Origin: Rhodobacterales bacterium UBA5972
GTDB taxonomy: Bacteria; Pseudomonadota; Alphaproteobacteria; Rhodobacterales; Rhodobacteraceae
NCBI GenBank assembly: GCA_002430125.1
Contig: DJBQ01000062.1
Coordinates: 27,304-33,862, forward strand
Length of the DNA: 6,559 nt
Reading direction: 5' to 3'
Under the pieces are notes generated by a model. It was not told the origin of the DNA. It searched no databases and saw only the letters and a program-made list of their open reading frames with translations. Positions 5,068 through 6,559 of this stretch are shown here, in pieces. Every line of letters begins with the position of its first letter. Within the stretch, counting starts at the first letter, position 1. Position numbers and translations under genes: made by a program.

Positions 5068-6002
5068 GCCGTATTCTGATCACCGGAGCGGCAGGTGCGG
5101 TTGGACAAAGCCTGCTGAGCGTGTTGGTGGGGTTAGGGCATGAGGTGATCGCCACCGATATTCGCGCGCCGTCGGGTCTGTCGGCTGGCATGCGATTTGT
5201 GCCGATGGACGTAACCGGCGATGATCCGGCGCGGGTTATTGTGGCCGAGCGGCCCGAGGTGGTGGTGCATCTGGCGTCGATCGTGTCGCCGCCCAAAAGC
5301 TCGACCCGGGCGTTTGAATATGCGGTCGACGTGACCGGTAGCCGGAATGTGCTGAACGCTTGTGTGGCGAACGGCGTCAGACGGATCGTGGTTACATCCT
5401 CGGGTGCCGCCTATGGCTATCAAGTGGACAACCCGGTGCCGTTGCGGGAAGGGGATGCGCTGCGCGGCAACAAGGCGTTTGCCTATGCGCATCACAAGCG
5501 GTTGGTCGAGGAAATGCTGGCGCAGGCACGGACGGCGCATCCGGCGCTTGAACAGGTGGTTCTCAGGGTCGGGACGGTTTTGGGGGCCGGTCTGGAAAAC
5601 CAGATTACGGCGCTGTTTCACCGAAAACGATTGCTGGCCATTCGGGGTGCTGACAGCCCGTTTGTGTTTATCTGGACGCAAGATCTGGCGCGCATTCTGC
5701 TGCGCGCGGCGACCGTTGGCCCGGCGGGCATTTATAATGTCGCAGGCGACGGGGCGTTGGGGATTGACCAGATTGCAATGAAGCTTGGCAAGCCGGTGTT
5801 GCGCCTGCCTGCGGCGGGATTGCGGGCGGCACTTGCGGTGGCAAAGCCGCTTGGGCTGTCGCGCTATGGGCCGGAACAGGTCAGGTTTCTGCAATACCGG
5901 CCGGTCTTGGACAATCAGGCGCTGAAACGCGATTTCGGCTATCAGCCGGACCTGACATCGGCCGAGGTTTTCGATTTATGGCAAAAGGCGGCAGGATTGT
6001 GA
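5064..6002 (+). CDS. Extended SDR: NAD-dependent epimerase/dehydratase family
   Basis: The 312-residue cytosolic protein is an extended short-chain dehydrogenase/reductase. It begins with the NAD(P)-binding motif TGAAGAVG (7-14). The acidic residue at the end of the second strand, in VIATDIR (about residue 32), suggests NAD over NADP. VVHLAS is the usual mid-domain segment. TSSGAAYG (111-118) supplies the catalytic Ser or Thr, and Y141-x-x-x-K145 (YAHHK) is the active-site pair. The region from about residue 190 forms the variable substrate-binding part. Families with this fold include sugar-nucleotide epimerases and 3-beta-hydroxysteroid dehydrogenases. No sugar-nucleotide genes are nearby, so an alcohol/ketone oxidoreductase acting with the adjacent monooxygenase is an alternative. 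The start is within the ATGA overlap with the symporter. The stop overlaps the downstream SDR as GTGA. The exact reaction is not determined. Confidence 0.85.
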   Translation: MSRILITGAAGAVGQSLLSVLVGLGHEVIATDIRAPSGLSAGMRFVPMDVTGDDPARVIVAERPEVVVHLASIVSPPKSSTRAFEYAVDVTGSRNVLNACVANGVRRIVVTSSGAAYGYQVDNPVPLREGDALRGNKAFAYAHHKRLVEEMLAQARTAHPALEQVVLRVGTVLGAGLENQITALFHRKRLLAIRGADSPFVFIWTQDLARILLRAATVGPAGIYNVAGDGALGIDQIAMKLGKPVLRLPAAGLRAALAVAKPLGLSRYGPEQVRFLQYRPVLDNQALKRDFGYQPDLTSAEVFDLWQKAAGL

Positions 6003-6559
6003 AAACCGCAGTGATAACCGGTGGTGCTGGCGGGCTTGGGCGGGCCTTGGCTGCGGGCTTGCAGGCCGAGGGGTGGTTTACCGCGTTGATTGATCTGCCG
6101 GGGCGTGAACTGGCGGCGGTGAAGGGGTCGGATCAACAGCAGCCCTATGCCTGCGATCTGACGGATGCGGCGCAACTGGCGCAGACCTGTGCGGCCATTC
6201 GCGGGTGCAGACCGTCGATTGATCTGGTGGTCTATAATGCCGGGATCACCCAGATCGGATATTTTGCCCAAAGCGATCTGGCGACGCAGCGGCGGGTATT
6301 CGAGATCAACTATTTTGCCGCGGTGGCAATGGCGCTCGAGTTTCTGCCAGATATCCGCGCCGCGAAAGGCACGCATCTCGCGATCTCGTCGGTTGCGGGT
6401 TTTGCACCACTATACCGGCGCACGGCTTATGCTGCCAGCAAACATGCGCTCGAAGGGTTTTTCAAGTCTCTGCGCGGTGAAGAAGCGGCATATGGCGTAA
6501 CGACCCTGATCGCCGCCCCGTCGTTTATCGCAACCAATCCCGGCAATCCCGAGGCAAAG
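5999..6559 (+). CDS. Classical SDR oxidoreductase (partial, cut by window end)
   Basis: The first 187 residues of a classical short-chain dehydrogenase/reductase are present, and the frame is open to the window edge; about 60-80 residues are probably missing. The cofactor motif is TGGAGGLG (7-14), NAG is at 80-82, and the catalytic tetrad is N104, S131, Y144 and K148 (YAASK), with the normal 13-residue Ser-to-Tyr spacing. D34 or so, in ALIDLPGR, favours NAD(H). The enzyme should interconvert a hydroxyl and a carbonyl group on an unknown substrate. I chose GTG 5999, which overlaps the previous stop as GTGA like the other junctions of this operon, with AAAAGG 10 nt upstream. ATG 5978, in the same frame and preceded by GAGGT, would add seven residues and is a real alternative. 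Confidence 0.85.
   Translation, partial: MKTAVITGGAGGLGRALAAGLQAEGWFTALIDLPGRELAAVKGSDQQQPYACDLTDAAQLAQTCAAIRGCRPSIDLVVYNAGITQIGYFAQSDLATQRRVFEINYFAAVAMALEFLPDIRAAKGTHLAISSVAGFAPLYRRTAYAASKHALEGFFKSLRGEEAAYGVTTLIAAPSFIATNPGNPEAK

Noticed and set aside
5133..5894. 253-residue open frame on the minus strand opposite the extended SDR
   Set aside because: Low-complexity basic translation with no family motif; a mirror of the GC-rich codon pattern of the SDR gene.

Overview
The window is 6.56 kb of GC-rich, densely packed bacterial chromosome. It carries seven genes supported by sequence motifs, and the last one runs off the right edge. Gene content, GC-rich wobble usage and the form of the small ParB-like and DsrC/TusE-like proteins suggest an alphaproteobacterium, probably Rhodobacteraceae (Roseobacter group). 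That placement comes from family knowledge and no database search was run. There are no rRNA or tRNA genes, insertion sequences, CRISPR arrays or convincing intrinsic terminators.

Layout from left to right. Positions 1-90 hold a tandem 11-bp repeat and a 13-codon leader ORF running into rluE (23S rRNA pseudouridine synthase, +). Tail to tail with rluE, 2 bp away, is an 82-residue ParB-fold protein (-). A 164-bp divergent spacer contains an inverted repeat, a hairpin and an Arg-rich short ORF, and leads to an APC-family amino-acid permease (+). The permease shares its TTAA stop with a convergent DsrC/TusE-family protein (-), which has an unusual cysteine pattern. A second divergent spacer (2668-2827) carries two CGCAT/ATGCG palindromes and another short leader ORF. 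It opens an operon of four rightward genes: a flavin-dependent monooxygenase, a BASS-family sodium/organic-anion symporter, an extended-SDR (NAD-dependent epimerase/dehydratase-like) protein and a classical SDR. Each of these genes overlaps the next by 4 bp (ATGA, ATGA, GTGA).

How the genes may work together. The first four genes look like independent units (rRNA modification, unknown ParB-fold protein, amino-acid transport, sulfur relay or sulfur signalling). The last four look like one pathway: a sodium-coupled importer for a hydrophobic organic anion, with a flavin oxygenase and two NAD(P)-dependent oxidoreductases to oxidise it. The substrate cannot be read from the sequence. Steroid-, terpenoid- or other carboxylate-like compounds are guesses from the families.

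The points most worth following are the DsrC/TusE-like protein that keeps one redox cysteine position but has Trp at the normally essential C-terminal one, the four-gene monooxygenase-BASS-SDR operon, and the short ORFs that end on or just before the start codons of three genes.
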